IMG/VR virus record: IMGVR_UViG_3300046542_000300
Coordinates: 1 to 27,972 of that record
Strand: one strand, 5' to 3'
DNA: 27,972 nt
Source: a virus
Both the position numbers and the translations under genes were made by a program. This document shows positions 20,223 through 27,972 of this stretch, one piece after another. How positions within the stretch are numbered: position 1 is the first letter of the stretch; every line of letters starts with the position of its first letter. Under the pieces are notes generated by a model that searched no databases, was not told the origin of the DNA, and was given only the letters and a program-made list of their open reading frames with translations.

Positions 20223-20224
20223 TC

Positions 20225-20246
20225 ACCGGCAATCGCCGGTTTTTTT
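20225..20246 (+). terminator. intrinsic terminator after the scaffold gene (first of two)
   Basis: ACCGGC pairs perfectly with GCCGGT around AATC and runs into seven T. It starts two bases after the scaffold stop. Confidence 0.8.
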
Positions 20247-20262
20247 AACCCCAAAATTTCCC

Positions 20263-20287
20263 AACCCGCCGCGTGCGGGTTTTTTTA
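20263..20287 (+). terminator. intrinsic terminator before the coat gene (second of two)
   Basis: AACCCGC pairs with GCGGGTT around a five-base loop and runs into T to 20287. Together with the preceding terminator it separates scaffold from coat within the late operon. Confidence 0.75.
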
Positions 20288-20300
20288 TTTAAGGATACTT

Positions 20301-21590
20301 ATGCCAACTACCAATGATTTAACTAAAAACCTCCAGGTGTATTTTGACCAGACAGTGGAAGGTTTTGACGCGTCAGTCGTGCTTGCTCAGCAGGCGGCAA
20401 AACACACCCCGCCAGCGACAGACATGTCTCGCGCAAACAATACGTTCTGGCGCCCGCAGCCTGCTATTTTGCAGGTTCGTTCTGGCTGGGACACCACTGG
20501 CGTTGATCCAGAAACATTACAAAAACTCAGCGTTCCTGCCTCCCTTAACAGTCCGGGCAATATCGAGATTGCGCTAAACCTTCAGGAGATGCAGGACCCG
20601 AGCAATATGGCCACCGCAACCGCCGCAGCGCAACTGCAGCTTGCCGCTCACGTTGATTTGGCTGTCGCTGAAACAGTCGCTCGCACCGGTTCACTGGTGA
20701 TCACCGGCAACGGCCCGATGAACTGGAAAATGGGGGCGACGGCTGATGCAGTCATGAATGAGCAGGGGGTGAAGATGGGATCGGAACGCTCTATGTTCCT
20801 GTCTCCACAGCACTACGTTGATATTGCTGACGAATTAAAATCCAAGCAATTCCATCAGGGGGATGTGAAGACGGCCTGGGATGAAGCCCGCATTCCTAAC
20901 ATCGCCGGCTTCAAAACCTTCCAGACGGATTACACCGGCTACATTCCAGCTCCGACAGTGGCCGTGACTGCAACGTTAACGGCAGATGTGGCCTATGTGC
21001 CTAAAGCCATGACCACAAACAACGGCGGCAATGGTGAGGTTCCGGTTGATAACCGCTTTGCCACCATGTCGGTTGATATTACGGCGGGCGAACTCCGTCC
21101 GGGTGATGCCTTTACCGTTGCGGATGTGTACGCCGTCCATCACATTAAGAAAACCGCCACACCACGCCTGAAGACTTTCCGCGTCGTTAAAGTTGAAGGG
21201 GCGATTGTCACCTATTGCCCACCAATCATTCCAGATGGTCCATACCAGAACGTGACGACCAAAGGAGCGGCCGGTGTGGCGCTAAGCGTCATCAACAACA
21301 CCGATCAGGCTCCTACCTCTTTTTGGCGTAAAGATTCCGTTGAGCTCATTCTCGGCAGTTTCGACAACCTCGGTAATATCAGCGGCGGCGCTCGCTTTAT
21401 GAAGGCGACCACCAAAAAACTCGGCCTGCCTATTGCCATGCTCTACTGGCTGGACGGCAAGAGCGTGATTTACGCCGTTAAATGGCTGGTCTTCTTCGGT
21501 GTCAACAACCTGAACCCGGAGATGAACGGCATCATTCTCCCTAACCAGATTTCAACCGCGACGATGAGCACAGCGTCTAAAAAAGGTTAA
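20301..21590 (+). CDS. major coat protein (P22 gp5-like)
   Basis: 429 aa, nearly the P22 length (430). ATG 20301 follows AAGGA. The early segments SVVLAQQAAKHTPP and DMSRANNTFWRPQP and the central PSNMATATAAAQLQLAAHVD region fit the HK97-fold P22 coat. The middle (about 225-345: ATLTADVAYVPKAM to NNTDQAPTSFW) corresponds to the inserted I-domain. It builds the T=7-type shell around scaffold. Flanked by terminators on both sides. Confidence 0.9.
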   Translation: MPTTNDLTKNLQVYFDQTVEGFDASVVLAQQAAKHTPPATDMSRANNTFWRPQPAILQVRSGWDTTGVDPETLQKLSVPASLNSPGNIEIALNLQEMQDPSNMATATAAAQLQLAAHVDLAVAETVARTGSLVITGNGPMNWKMGATADAVMNEQGVKMGSERSMFLSPQHYVDIADELKSKQFHQGDVKTAWDEARIPNIAGFKTFQTDYTGYIPAPTVAVTATLTADVAYVPKAMTTNNGGNGEVPVDNRFATMSVDITAGELRPGDAFTVADVYAVHHIKKTATPRLKTFRVVKVEGAIVTYCPPIIPDGPYQNVTTKGAAGVALSVINNTDQAPTSFWRKDSVELILGSFDNLGNISGGARFMKATTKKLGLPIAMLYWLDGKSVIYAVKWLVFFGVNNLNPEMNGIILPNQISTATMSTASKKG

Positions 21591-21597
21591 TTCTCAC

Positions 21598-21617
21598 GGC
21601 CCCGAAAGGGGCTTTTT
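21598..21617 (+). terminator. intrinsic terminator after the coat gene
   Basis: GCCCC pairs with GGGGC around a stable GAAA tetraloop, followed by five T. It lies eight bases after the coat stop. Confidence 0.75.
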
Positions 21618-21629
21618 CTGAGGTGACGG

Positions 21630-22058
21630 ATGATAACCAAACAAGAACTGTGTGATGCAGCGCTGGCAAAGACAGGTGTGGGGCGGGGTGAGTCATTGAC
21701 CGGATTTTCCGGCGTGACGATGTCAGACAGCCTGAAAGAGCTTGAAGCGATGATGGCGGAATGGCAGGGGCAGGGATGGGAATTGTATTATCAGTTCACG
21801 TTACCGGATGACACCGCCAAAGATAACAGCCCGCTACCAGGCCAGGATTCGATGATCGAACTGCGCTGGAAGTCGGTTGTTGCCAGTAATCTGGCGGTGC
21901 GGCTCTGCCTGCTGTTTGAATTTCCCGTTTCCCCCAATCTTGCGACAGAAGCCTATAACGGCACGCTGCAACTGGCGGCGTACTTTATCAACGTGCCGGA
22001 TAAACCTGCGTCACCGTGGGCAATTGGCGGCTCCGGGAGTTATGCGAAAAAATGGTAA
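21630..22058 (+). CDS. head completion / tail accessory factor (P22 gp4-like)
   Basis: 142 aa. The pattern of an N-terminal helix with ALAKTGVG, then SLKELEAMMAEWQGQGW, then a helical region with RLCLLFEFPVSPNLATEAYN matches P22 gp4, which binds under the portal to close the head and dock gp10. It is shorter than gp4 (166 aa), mainly lacking the C-terminal extension. Its stop overlaps the gp10-like start (TAATG). Position directly after the coat gene agrees. Confidence 0.8.
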   Translation: MITKQELCDAALAKTGVGRGESLTGFSGVTMSDSLKELEAMMAEWQGQGWELYYQFTLPDDTAKDNSPLPGQDSMIELRWKSVVASNLAVRLCLLFEFPVSPNLATEAYNGTLQLAAYFINVPDKPASPWAIGGSGSYAKKW

Positions 22059-23833
22059 TGAGAAACGGAAAAATCACGACACTCCAGCTCGGGCGGGGAA
22101 TGGGCAAGAACCCCCTGAATGCGCAGTATGTTGAGCTGTTACCGGTCAATGTGCTGATGATCCCCCCGAAAATTATTAACACCGCCAGTGTCCTGCGGGC
22201 TTTCCCTGGCACGGAGAATATTGCCGATGTTGACGGAGTATCGCGGGGCGCATTGCTGAATCCTGCTGATGCCGCTGTGATGCGTGTCTGTGGAAAGCAA
22301 CTCTACCGCAATCATGAGCCAATGGCGGAAATCGAGGGTGATGACCGCGTATCGATGGCGGGCAGTATCAAGTCAGTGGCGGTTTCCAGCCTCGGGAAGA
22401 TGCACGTTTTTAAAGGTGATGGCTCACACAGCGTGCTTGAGAACTGGCCTGAATCTGAATACTTCCCTGGCGAGCAAATTCCCCTGGGCAAGGGCAGTGC
22501 TGCATTTGGTTATGACGGCACACTCGACATCACGGAGTCTATGGCGCTTAAAGGGAAAATCATTCTGACGCTGACACCGGCCACAACCACCGGCGCTGTG
22601 GGTGAACCCCTTGAGCTGGATTTGGCCCTGGAGCCTTTCAGCCAGGAGCCTGCACCACCGGGAACCCCGTTTATTACGGATGCTATGGTTAACGGTTTCT
22701 ATATCTCCGGCACAACCGTTACGGTGAGCTATACGCTCAACGCGAACGGCGCAGACGGCGAGGATGATACCCAATATCTGTGGATGCAGATTGTCAGCCC
22801 GACGACGGTTAAAAACGCGCAATTCGATTTAGGCTACGTGTCGGATATTGTTCACGCCGGTGCGCGTTACGCCTGGGTTAAAAAAGGCACCAATACGTTC
22901 GGCGTGACGGATATCAGCGCCGAAGCGAACGAATCAAAGCCCGACCGTTATCGCCCGTTCACGACAGCTGAGTCATTTCCCGATCCGGCGGTAGGCATTG
23001 GCGAACTGAACGACGACATTGTCCTGTTTGGTACGGTTTCAACGGAATTCTTTACATTAACCGGTGAGTCTGACCCATCTCAACCTATCTACCGTAGCCA
23101 GCCCGGCGCAATGATTGCGGTCGGCATCGCAGGCCCACACTGCAAGGCGCTGGCGGGGAAAGAGTTTGCGGTGATAAGCCATCCCGCCGGTGGCCGCGTA
23201 TCGGTTTACCTGTTGGGCAGCGGCCGTGCGACAGACATCGCGTCACCGGCCGTCATTGATGCCCTGGCAAAAGCGACCCCTGATGAGCTGGCCGCCGGTG
23301 TGGTTGAATATCTGGAAACCGGCATTCACCGCTTAATCATTGTGCGATTCGGCCATCATGTTTTCTGTCATGACAAAACCAGCAAAGCCTGGTTTCAGCT
23401 TTGCAGTGACAACGTCAACACCCCGCACAAAGCCATTGATTTTATTGCCCGTGGCGGCGTGATCACAGCAGGGAATACCCATCACGGTACGGTGAGCCAG
23501 CTCAGTGAGCAATCAACCGATCAGGATGGTAAGCCGCAGCCCCACCAGTTTTACACCTCAACACTGTCTTTGCTGAACTCAAAACTGTTTGACCTTGAAT
23601 TGTCGGTGGCCACGGGGCTGGCAAAACATCCTCAGCACATCTTTGCGGCTGCCTCCACGGATGGCGTGGTGTTCCCGGTCGAAACGCAGATGCATTTTGA
23701 TGCGCCACATCATCACAACATCAAGCCGAAACTGGCGCGGGTTGGCTTTGTGCGTGATGAGATTGTGTTTCGTTTTCGCATTGTGTCCGCTGCGCCATTC
23801 TCGGTGTCTGCCTGCCATGTGAGGGTTGTTTGA
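22058..23833 (+). CDS. tail hub / packaged-DNA stabilisation protein (P22 gp10-like) with inserted domain
   Basis: 591 aa from ATG 22058 (MRNGKITTLQLGRGMGKNPL). The N-terminal 137 residues and residues from about 254 to the end align by eye with P22 gp10: shared YxELLPVN, FPGT, GVSRG, RVCG, RVSMAG and NWP, then later GRYAW-like ARYAWVKKGT, IVLFGT and AFISHPA-like AVISHPAGG. Between them lies an extra segment (about 138-253; 22469-22816) absent from P22 gp10 (472 aa). It is beta-rich (LTLTPATTTGAVGEPLELDL and ISGTTVTVSYTLNANGADGE), like an Ig-type domain. The core protein forms the hexameric hub below gp4; the extra domain would sit on the outside of the tail. Confidence 0.85.
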   Translation: MRNGKITTLQLGRGMGKNPLNAQYVELLPVNVLMIPPKIINTASVLRAFPGTENIADVDGVSRGALLNPADAAVMRVCGKQLYRNHEPMAEIEGDDRVSMAGSIKSVAVSSLGKMHVFKGDGSHSVLENWPESEYFPGEQIPLGKGSAAFGYDGTLDITESMALKGKIILTLTPATTTGAVGEPLELDLALEPFSQEPAPPGTPFITDAMVNGFYISGTTVTVSYTLNANGADGEDDTQYLWMQIVSPTTVKNAQFDLGYVSDIVHAGARYAWVKKGTNTFGVTDISAEANESKPDRYRPFTTAESFPDPAVGIGELNDDIVLFGTVSTEFFTLTGESDPSQPIYRSQPGAMIAVGIAGPHCKALAGKEFAVISHPAGGRVSVYLLGSGRATDIASPAVIDALAKATPDELAAGVVEYLETGIHRLIIVRFGHHVFCHDKTSKAWFQLCSDNVNTPHKAIDFIARGGVITAGNTHHGTVSQLSEQSTDQDGKPQPHQFYTSTLSLLNSKLFDLELSVATGLAKHPQHIFAAASTDGVVFPVETQMHFDAPHHHNIKPKLARVGFVRDEIVFRFRIVSAAPFSVSACHVRVV

Positions 23834-24072
23834 TGTCTGATCCATTGTCACTCAATACTGTAAAAATCCATCTCTCTGAGCTTCCCCCGACATTTTCAGA
23901 AAAGCTGAAATCGTTCTTCAGTCGCCAGCCTGCATTCAATGACGAGGTAAAAAAACGCCTCAGCAGCGCCAGTCAGGCAATACAGCTACTCACACAGGAG
24001 CAGGCCGCACTGAAGAAGCGGATAAACAGCCTTGAAAATGAAATCAACACCATGAAGCAGCAGAATAAATAA
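23833..24072 (+). CDS. 79-aa coiled-coil protein in the tail-needle position
   Basis: Starts at ATG 23833, overlapping the gp10-like stop (TGATG). The N-terminus MSDPLSLNTVKIHLSELPPT resembles the plug segment of P22 tail needle gp26 (MADPSLNNPVVIQ...). The last 40 residues form a regular coiled coil (SQAIQLLTQEQAALKKRINS then LENEINTMKQQ). P22 gp26 is 233 aa and is encoded directly after gp10, as here. It may therefore be a very short trimeric needle that seals the portal, or a needle remnant, or an unrelated P22 gp14-like assembly factor. Homology is suggested by eye only. Confidence 0.55.
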   Translation: MSDPLSLNTVKIHLSELPPTFSEKLKSFFSRQPAFNDEVKKRLSSASQAIQLLTQEQAALKKRINSLENEINTMKQQNK

Positions 24073-24082
24073 GAGGTTTGCT

Positions 24083-24676
24083 ATGGGAATTCTCAGCAGT
24101 GCCGGAGCCAAAAAAGGCGCGGAAACTGAAGCAGCAGCACTTAAAAGCCTGGCTCCTGCCTATGGGACGCTGACCGAAAAGCAATATGGCGCCATTTCGC
24201 CGTATATGAAGGCTGGACAGGGGGCGCTGACAGCTCAGATGCAGATGATAGCCAACCCGATCAACAGCCAGGTAGCGCTCTCGGAATATTACGCCAGCCC
24301 GGAATACGCTATACAGCAAGACCAGGCAGCCTATTCCGCGATGGCGGGTGCCGAAGCCGCTGGCACGATGGGTAATACCGCCACCTCAAACGTGCTGGCA
24401 TCATCGGCCACACAGCTGGGGCAGACTTACCTTAAGAGCCTGAATACCGCCAGAGGCCAGCAAATAGACACCCTGGGTGATATCAGCCAGCAAGGCCTGA
24501 GTGCAACGAAAACCATGGGCGGCTGGGCATCGAATAATCTTTCTGATGCGACTGACCTTATGGCTGGCGCTGCACAACTTGAGGGGCAAGCCGCCGCCGC
24601 ACCGTACTATGGCATGCAGCGTAGTCTGTTCCAGATGCCGTATTACTTCGGTATGGGTAAAGGGAAGGGGAAATAA
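24083..24676 (+). CDS. DNA ejection protein (P22 gp7-like)
   Basis: 197 aa (P22 gp7 is 229). Small-residue-rich, largely helical. The segment QAAYSAMAGAEAAGTMGNTA followed by TSNVLASSATQLGQTYLKSL matches the gp7 family (AEASGGLGSTATSNQL...). It ends in Gly/Lys repeats (MGKGKGK). By family, it is carried in the virion and released first with gp16 and gp20 to form the conduit across the periplasm. It is the first of three ejection genes in the P22 order 7-20-16. Confidence 0.85.
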   Translation: MGILSSAGAKKGAETEAAALKSLAPAYGTLTEKQYGAISPYMKAGQGALTAQMQMIANPINSQVALSEYYASPEYAIQQDQAAYSAMAGAEAAGTMGNTATSNVLASSATQLGQTYLKSLNTARGQQIDTLGDISQQGLSATKTMGGWASNNLSDATDLMAGAAQLEGQAAAAPYYGMQRSLFQMPYYFGMGKGKGK

Positions 24677-24677
24677 T

Positions 24678-26006
24678 ATGGCCATTGGAAGCAGATATAA
24701 TCCGACGAATTACATCGGCATGGCAAGCCAGGCTGATCAGTCTGGTCTGAACTCGGCAAAAGGTGCTGCTGACTTATTTCAGCGCGGCTTCGACATGTCT
24801 GTGAAAATGGATGAGCGCGACCGTCTGACAAGCGCGCGGCAGGAATTTGATGCTGCCTGGATGTCAAATGACCCTAATGCTGTGCAGCGTGTGATTGCAA
24901 AGTTTCCTGAGTACGCGGCGAAAATTCAGCAATCACTGGGTGTACGTGATGATCAGCATCGCCAGCAGGTTGGCAGTATGGCTATCCAGCTCAGCGGCCT
25001 GCTTGAAAGTGGCAATGTGGCCGGTGCGCAGGAATACGTTAAACAGAATTCACATTTGTTTGATAAATCCGGCCCGTTTAGCGCTGAGGGAGTGGTAAAC
25101 GAACTGGGGGCGGCGGCCGCTGATCCAAAACGGCTGGATGCCTGGAAAAGCTGGGCGCAAAAGCTTTCCCTGAGCACGCTTGCACCAAAAGAAATCATGG
25201 ACTACGGCATAAGTCAGCAGCAACTTGCACAGCAACTTTCGTTGGGGCAGCAGCAAATTGCGCTGGGATACTCTAACCAGGCTAGTCGTAATGCGAACAC
25301 GGCAAATCTCAATAACTACAGAAGAGACATGCTTGATTTCCAGAAAATGAAATTTGATCAAGCTGGCGGACTCGATGTGATGGCCGATATCAACGGCAAT
25401 CCACTCTCTTCATATAAATATAACACTCAGATGCTGCAAACTGGCGTAAACCCACGCACCGGGAAAACCGCTACTGGCGCACAGCTTAAGGCCGCCAAAG
25501 ACTGGAAGGCTGGAGACGCTGCATTTACCACTGCGCAGATGGGATTGCACCGCGGGCTCAAGCAAATACAGGAGATTATCCCCATGCTCTCTGAAGGTGT
25601 GGGTCCATATACGGGCCGCTTGCCTGAAATGCTTCTGGGTGATAAAGGCGTTCGCGTCCGCAACCTGGTTGCATCGATGCAGTCAGGGCAATTTCTGGCG
25701 AACGTTAAAAACCTTCAGGGAATGGGGGCGTTATCCAACGCTGAGGGTGAGCGAGTTTTAAACTTAATCGCCAAGCTTGATGTTACTCAGGGGGATAAGG
25801 TTGTTCTTCAGTCTCTCAAAGATATCGAGACTCAATACAGCAAGCTCATTGCGGCGAACGCGCAAGATGCTGCTGCTATGGGTTATTCCCTTGAGCAGCT
25901 TAATGCGTACCTGGAGGATGAGGATGTCAGAGAGGCTAACGCCCAACCGTCAGCGAATAACGCACCGCCAACTAAAAACAACGATCACTCAAATTTATGG
26001 GATTGA
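24678..26006 (+). CDS. DNA ejection protein (P22 gp20-like)
   Basis: 442 aa from ATG 24678 (MAIGSRYNPTNYIGMASQAD), eight bases after a GGGG ribosome site; the frame stays open upstream inside the gp7-like gene and those starts are rejected. The protein is helical with long Gln-rich stretches (ISQQQLAQQLSLGQQQIALG), typical of gp20. P22 gp20 is 471 aa. Position between gp7-like and gp16-like genes gives the assignment. It is ejected into the host with the DNA. Confidence 0.8.
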   Translation: MAIGSRYNPTNYIGMASQADQSGLNSAKGAADLFQRGFDMSVKMDERDRLTSARQEFDAAWMSNDPNAVQRVIAKFPEYAAKIQQSLGVRDDQHRQQVGSMAIQLSGLLESGNVAGAQEYVKQNSHLFDKSGPFSAEGVVNELGAAAADPKRLDAWKSWAQKLSLSTLAPKEIMDYGISQQQLAQQLSLGQQQIALGYSNQASRNANTANLNNYRRDMLDFQKMKFDQAGGLDVMADINGNPLSSYKYNTQMLQTGVNPRTGKTATGAQLKAAKDWKAGDAAFTTAQMGLHRGLKQIQEIIPMLSEGVGPYTGRLPEMLLGDKGVRVRNLVASMQSGQFLANVKNLQGMGALSNAEGERVLNLIAKLDVTQGDKVVLQSLKDIETQYSKLIAANAQDAAAMGYSLEQLNAYLEDEDVREANAQPSANNAPPTKNNDHSNLWD

Positions 26007-26009
26007 CTT

Positions 26010-27972
26010 ATGGCACTTAAATGGAAGGACGTCGTCGCAAAAGACCAATACCAGCGTTTAAGTCCTGAAGAAAAAGCGGAAGCGCAAAACCAATATTTCA
26101 ATGAGATCGTGGCACCACAGGCTGGGGCTGATGTTGAAGAGGCTCGCCAGCAGTTTTTTTCACAATACCCAATTGCCACCAGTTCACCAGCTCCTCAAGA
26201 GCCTGGCTGGATCGATAAGGCTTTGGACGTGGTGACCGGCTCAAGTCGAATGACTAAGGAGATGGAAACATTACAGGCAGTAGGTAATGCACCAGAGCTC
26301 AACACGCTCACAGCGTTAGCTGCGAAAATGACCTGGATGCAGTTATTTGGAAGCGATGAGTCACAGAGAAAAATTCTCGCAGAAATGGGCGGGAAGCTGC
26401 GCAAAGACGGGATGGGCAATGATATCGTTGATTTACCATCTGGTTCATATGCATTAAACAAGCCAGGGTTATCACCTCAGGATGTTGCGAGTGTTATTGC
26501 TGAACTTCTAGCCTTCGCTCCGGTGGCAAGAATTGCAGGCGCTGGAATTATGGGGGTTGCCAAGATTGCCGCATTGACAGGCGTAACTGAATTGGGGTTG
26601 GAGTCAGCTACGCAAGCGATGGGTGGCGAGGATATTAGCGCCAGTGATGTGGCGCTCTTCACTGTGCTGGGGGCATTGCCACCCGGTGTTATTAATAGTG
26701 CAAAATGGCTTGTCTCCTCAATCAGGGGGAAAGCAGGCACCTCCGCTAAAGATGCTGCCACTGCTTTAAAGAAAGCGGTTGATGCGGAAACGTCAAGGAT
26801 ATTATCCAGCCTCTCGCCAGAAGCCAGCGCAGCCGAACAGGCTGCTGCATTGCGTGAGATTGGCGATCTTAATGTTGCCCTGAGTGAAATAAACGCCCGG
26901 CTGTCACCAGAGGCATTAAGAGAAATTTTATCTCCAGCGGCACAACAGACCAGTCTGATCGCAGCAACAAAAGAGGGGTTACGAGGTGATTTTAGTAAAT
27001 TAGCTCAGGAAGCTATGCCTATTGAGGCGAGAATTAAAGCAGCAGAGGCGTTAGGCTTGAATCCTGATTTAATACCTGCAAGTTTCTTTTCTGGTAATAC
27101 GCAATTCATTGAATTTTATCAAGCCCTTAAACAGATGCCTGCAAGCATTCTGTCACCGGTCGAGGGGGAAGCCGTCGAGCAGATAGCCAGGCGGGCAGAT
27201 AAATTAATTGCGGATGCAGGTGGGGTGGAAGACCTGTCTGCGCTGGATTTTAGTGTAAAAAGCAGCATCAATAAGGCGATCACCGATCTAACGACTGAAT
27301 CCGATTCTTTATACAAAAGGATAGCCTCAAGCGTACCAGCTAACATGCAGGTTGAGGCGAAGGGGGTATTGCAACTGGTTACCGATGAGATAGCCAGGCT
27401 TGGAGGGCGAGCTGATTTACTTGATCCGGTTGAAAAAGATGTGCTCCGTTATTTGTCACCACAAATAATTGATGGGAAGAAGGTTAATCCTACTTATCAC
27501 GCCCTTGATAAACTCAGAAAGGATGTGGAAAAAACAAAAAGAGGCATTAACGACCCGTACGCAAATACTGATCGCGGTAAACTAAAACTCATCGGCTCAG
27601 CCCTGCGAGGGGATCAAATGACATCCCTGGATAACACCAATGGCCTTGATTCTGTATTTGACTTAGCTCAGCAGTTGGTAGCGAAGAGAAAGCAGCTCGA
27701 ATACCAGTCCAAAGAACTCTTTGGTAGGGATATCGGCAAATCCCTTATACCGTCATTAAAAGGGGCGGTAACCGCTGCGACTAAGGGTGATGCAACAAAA
27801 ATAAAAGAAATCATGGACAATATCCCCAGCGAAATGCGCGGCGAAGTGGCATCCAGTGCTTTGCACTTTCTTTTCACTGGCGGAGGGAGAAAGGCGGGGC
27901 AAGCTGTATCACTCAATGGATTTGTTAATTCCTATGAAGGGCTGATGAGAAACAAGTTAGCCAGAAATGAAT
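26010..27972 (+). CDS. DNA ejection protein (P22 gp16-like), partial
   Basis: The frame opens at ATG 26010 (MALKWKDVVAKDQYQRLSPE), four bases after the previous stop, and is still open at the window end after 654 codons. P22 gp16 is 609 aa, so this protein is longer. An early hydrophobic stretch (about 155-185: VASVIAELLAFAPVARIAGA, then GIMGVAKIAALTG) suits membrane insertion. The centre (EALGLNPDLIPASFFSGNTQ) is the best match to the gp16 family. By family, it goes into the cell with DNA and is required for passage across the inner membrane. Confidence 0.8.
   Translation, partial: MALKWKDVVAKDQYQRLSPEEKAEAQNQYFNEIVAPQAGADVEEARQQFFSQYPIATSSPAPQEPGWIDKALDVVTGSSRMTKEMETLQAVGNAPELNTLTALAAKMTWMQLFGSDESQRKILAEMGGKLRKDGMGNDIVDLPSGSYALNKPGLSPQDVASVIAELLAFAPVARIAGAGIMGVAKIAALTGVTELGLESATQAMGGEDISASDVALFTVLGALPPGVINSAKWLVSSIRGKAGTSAKDAATALKKAVDAETSRILSSLSPEASAAEQAAALREIGDLNVALSEINARLSPEALREILSPAAQQTSLIAATKEGLRGDFSKLAQEAMPIEARIKAAEALGLNPDLIPASFFSGNTQFIEFYQALKQMPASILSPVEGEAVEQIARRADKLIADAGGVEDLSALDFSVKSSINKAITDLTTESDSLYKRIASSVPANMQVEAKGVLQLVTDEIARLGGRADLLDPVEKDVLRYLSPQIIDGKKVNPTYHALDKLRKDVEKTKRGINDPYANTDRGKLKLIGSALRGDQMTSLDNTNGLDSVFDLAQQLVAKRKQLEYQSKELFGRDIGKSLIPSLKGAVTAATKGDATKIKEIMDNIPSEMRGEVASSALHFLFTGGGRKAGQAVSLNGFVNSYEGLMRNKLARNE

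Overview
The window is 28 kb of a temperate, lambdoid, short-tailed (P22-type) phage or prophage of an Enterobacterales host. No host chromosomal gene is visible. The call rests on the lambdoid order (leftward early operon, S24-type repressor, Cro-like protein, replication genes, antiterminator Q, late genes), on a complete P22-type head and DNA-ejection set, and on tRNA genes very close to E. coli tRNAs.

Layout. (1) 1-2943, minus strand: a tightly overlapping leftward early operon of small, mostly unrecognised genes. It ends at the window edge in a PrtN/excisionase-like gene, so the true integrase and att site probably lie just outside. (2) 2944-4171: the immunity region, with two groups of operators (TACA-N3-TGTA type) flanking a CI-like repressor and a Cro-like protein. 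(3) 4177-7793, plus strand: replication initiator-like protein, a 35-aa coupled ORF, TOPRIM primase-helicase, an unknown protein, and antiterminator Q. A candidate replication origin (11-bp-phased ACGCG iterons plus a 41-nt purine tract) lies inside the initiator gene. (4) 7828-9905, minus strand: an AT-rich two-gene cassette, nucleoid-associated protein (NdpA/YejK family) plus RelA/SpoT-type nucleotidyltransferase, with its own promoter and terminator. This is the best candidate in the window for an undescribed anti-phage or lysogenic-conversion system. (5) 10130-11566: a small winged-helix-like protein and a beta-class DNA methyltransferase. (6) 11606-12596: a tRNA array (Ile-CAU, Thr-UGU, Gly-UCC) bracketed by two diverged copies of a terminator/tRNA/tRNA-remnant module. 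The two duplicated tRNAs have 8-nt anticodon loops. (7) 12646-14552: an 18-bp inverted repeat, tandem terminators, a holin with no endolysin beside it, a structured minus-strand segment ending in a strong terminator, and an unexpected tyrosine recombinase. (8) 14659-27972: a cluster of CCGAG repeats, a truncated and a full small-terminase paralogue, large terminase, portal, scaffold, coat, gp4-like and gp10-like tail factors, a 79-aa coiled-coil protein in the tail-needle position, and three ejection proteins (gp7-, gp20- and gp16-like). The last runs off the window.

How it works together: CI and Cro choose between lysogeny and lysis at the two operator groups. The replication module copies the genome from its internal origin. 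Q lets polymerase read through the terminators placed before the tRNAs and the holin so that the late operon is made. The terminase packages DNA through the portal, and the ejection proteins deliver it at the next infection. The minus-strand cassette between Q and the late genes sits where lambdoid phages carry accessory genes and is probably expressed in the lysogen.

Family assignments come from recognising motifs and remembered homologues; no database search was possible.
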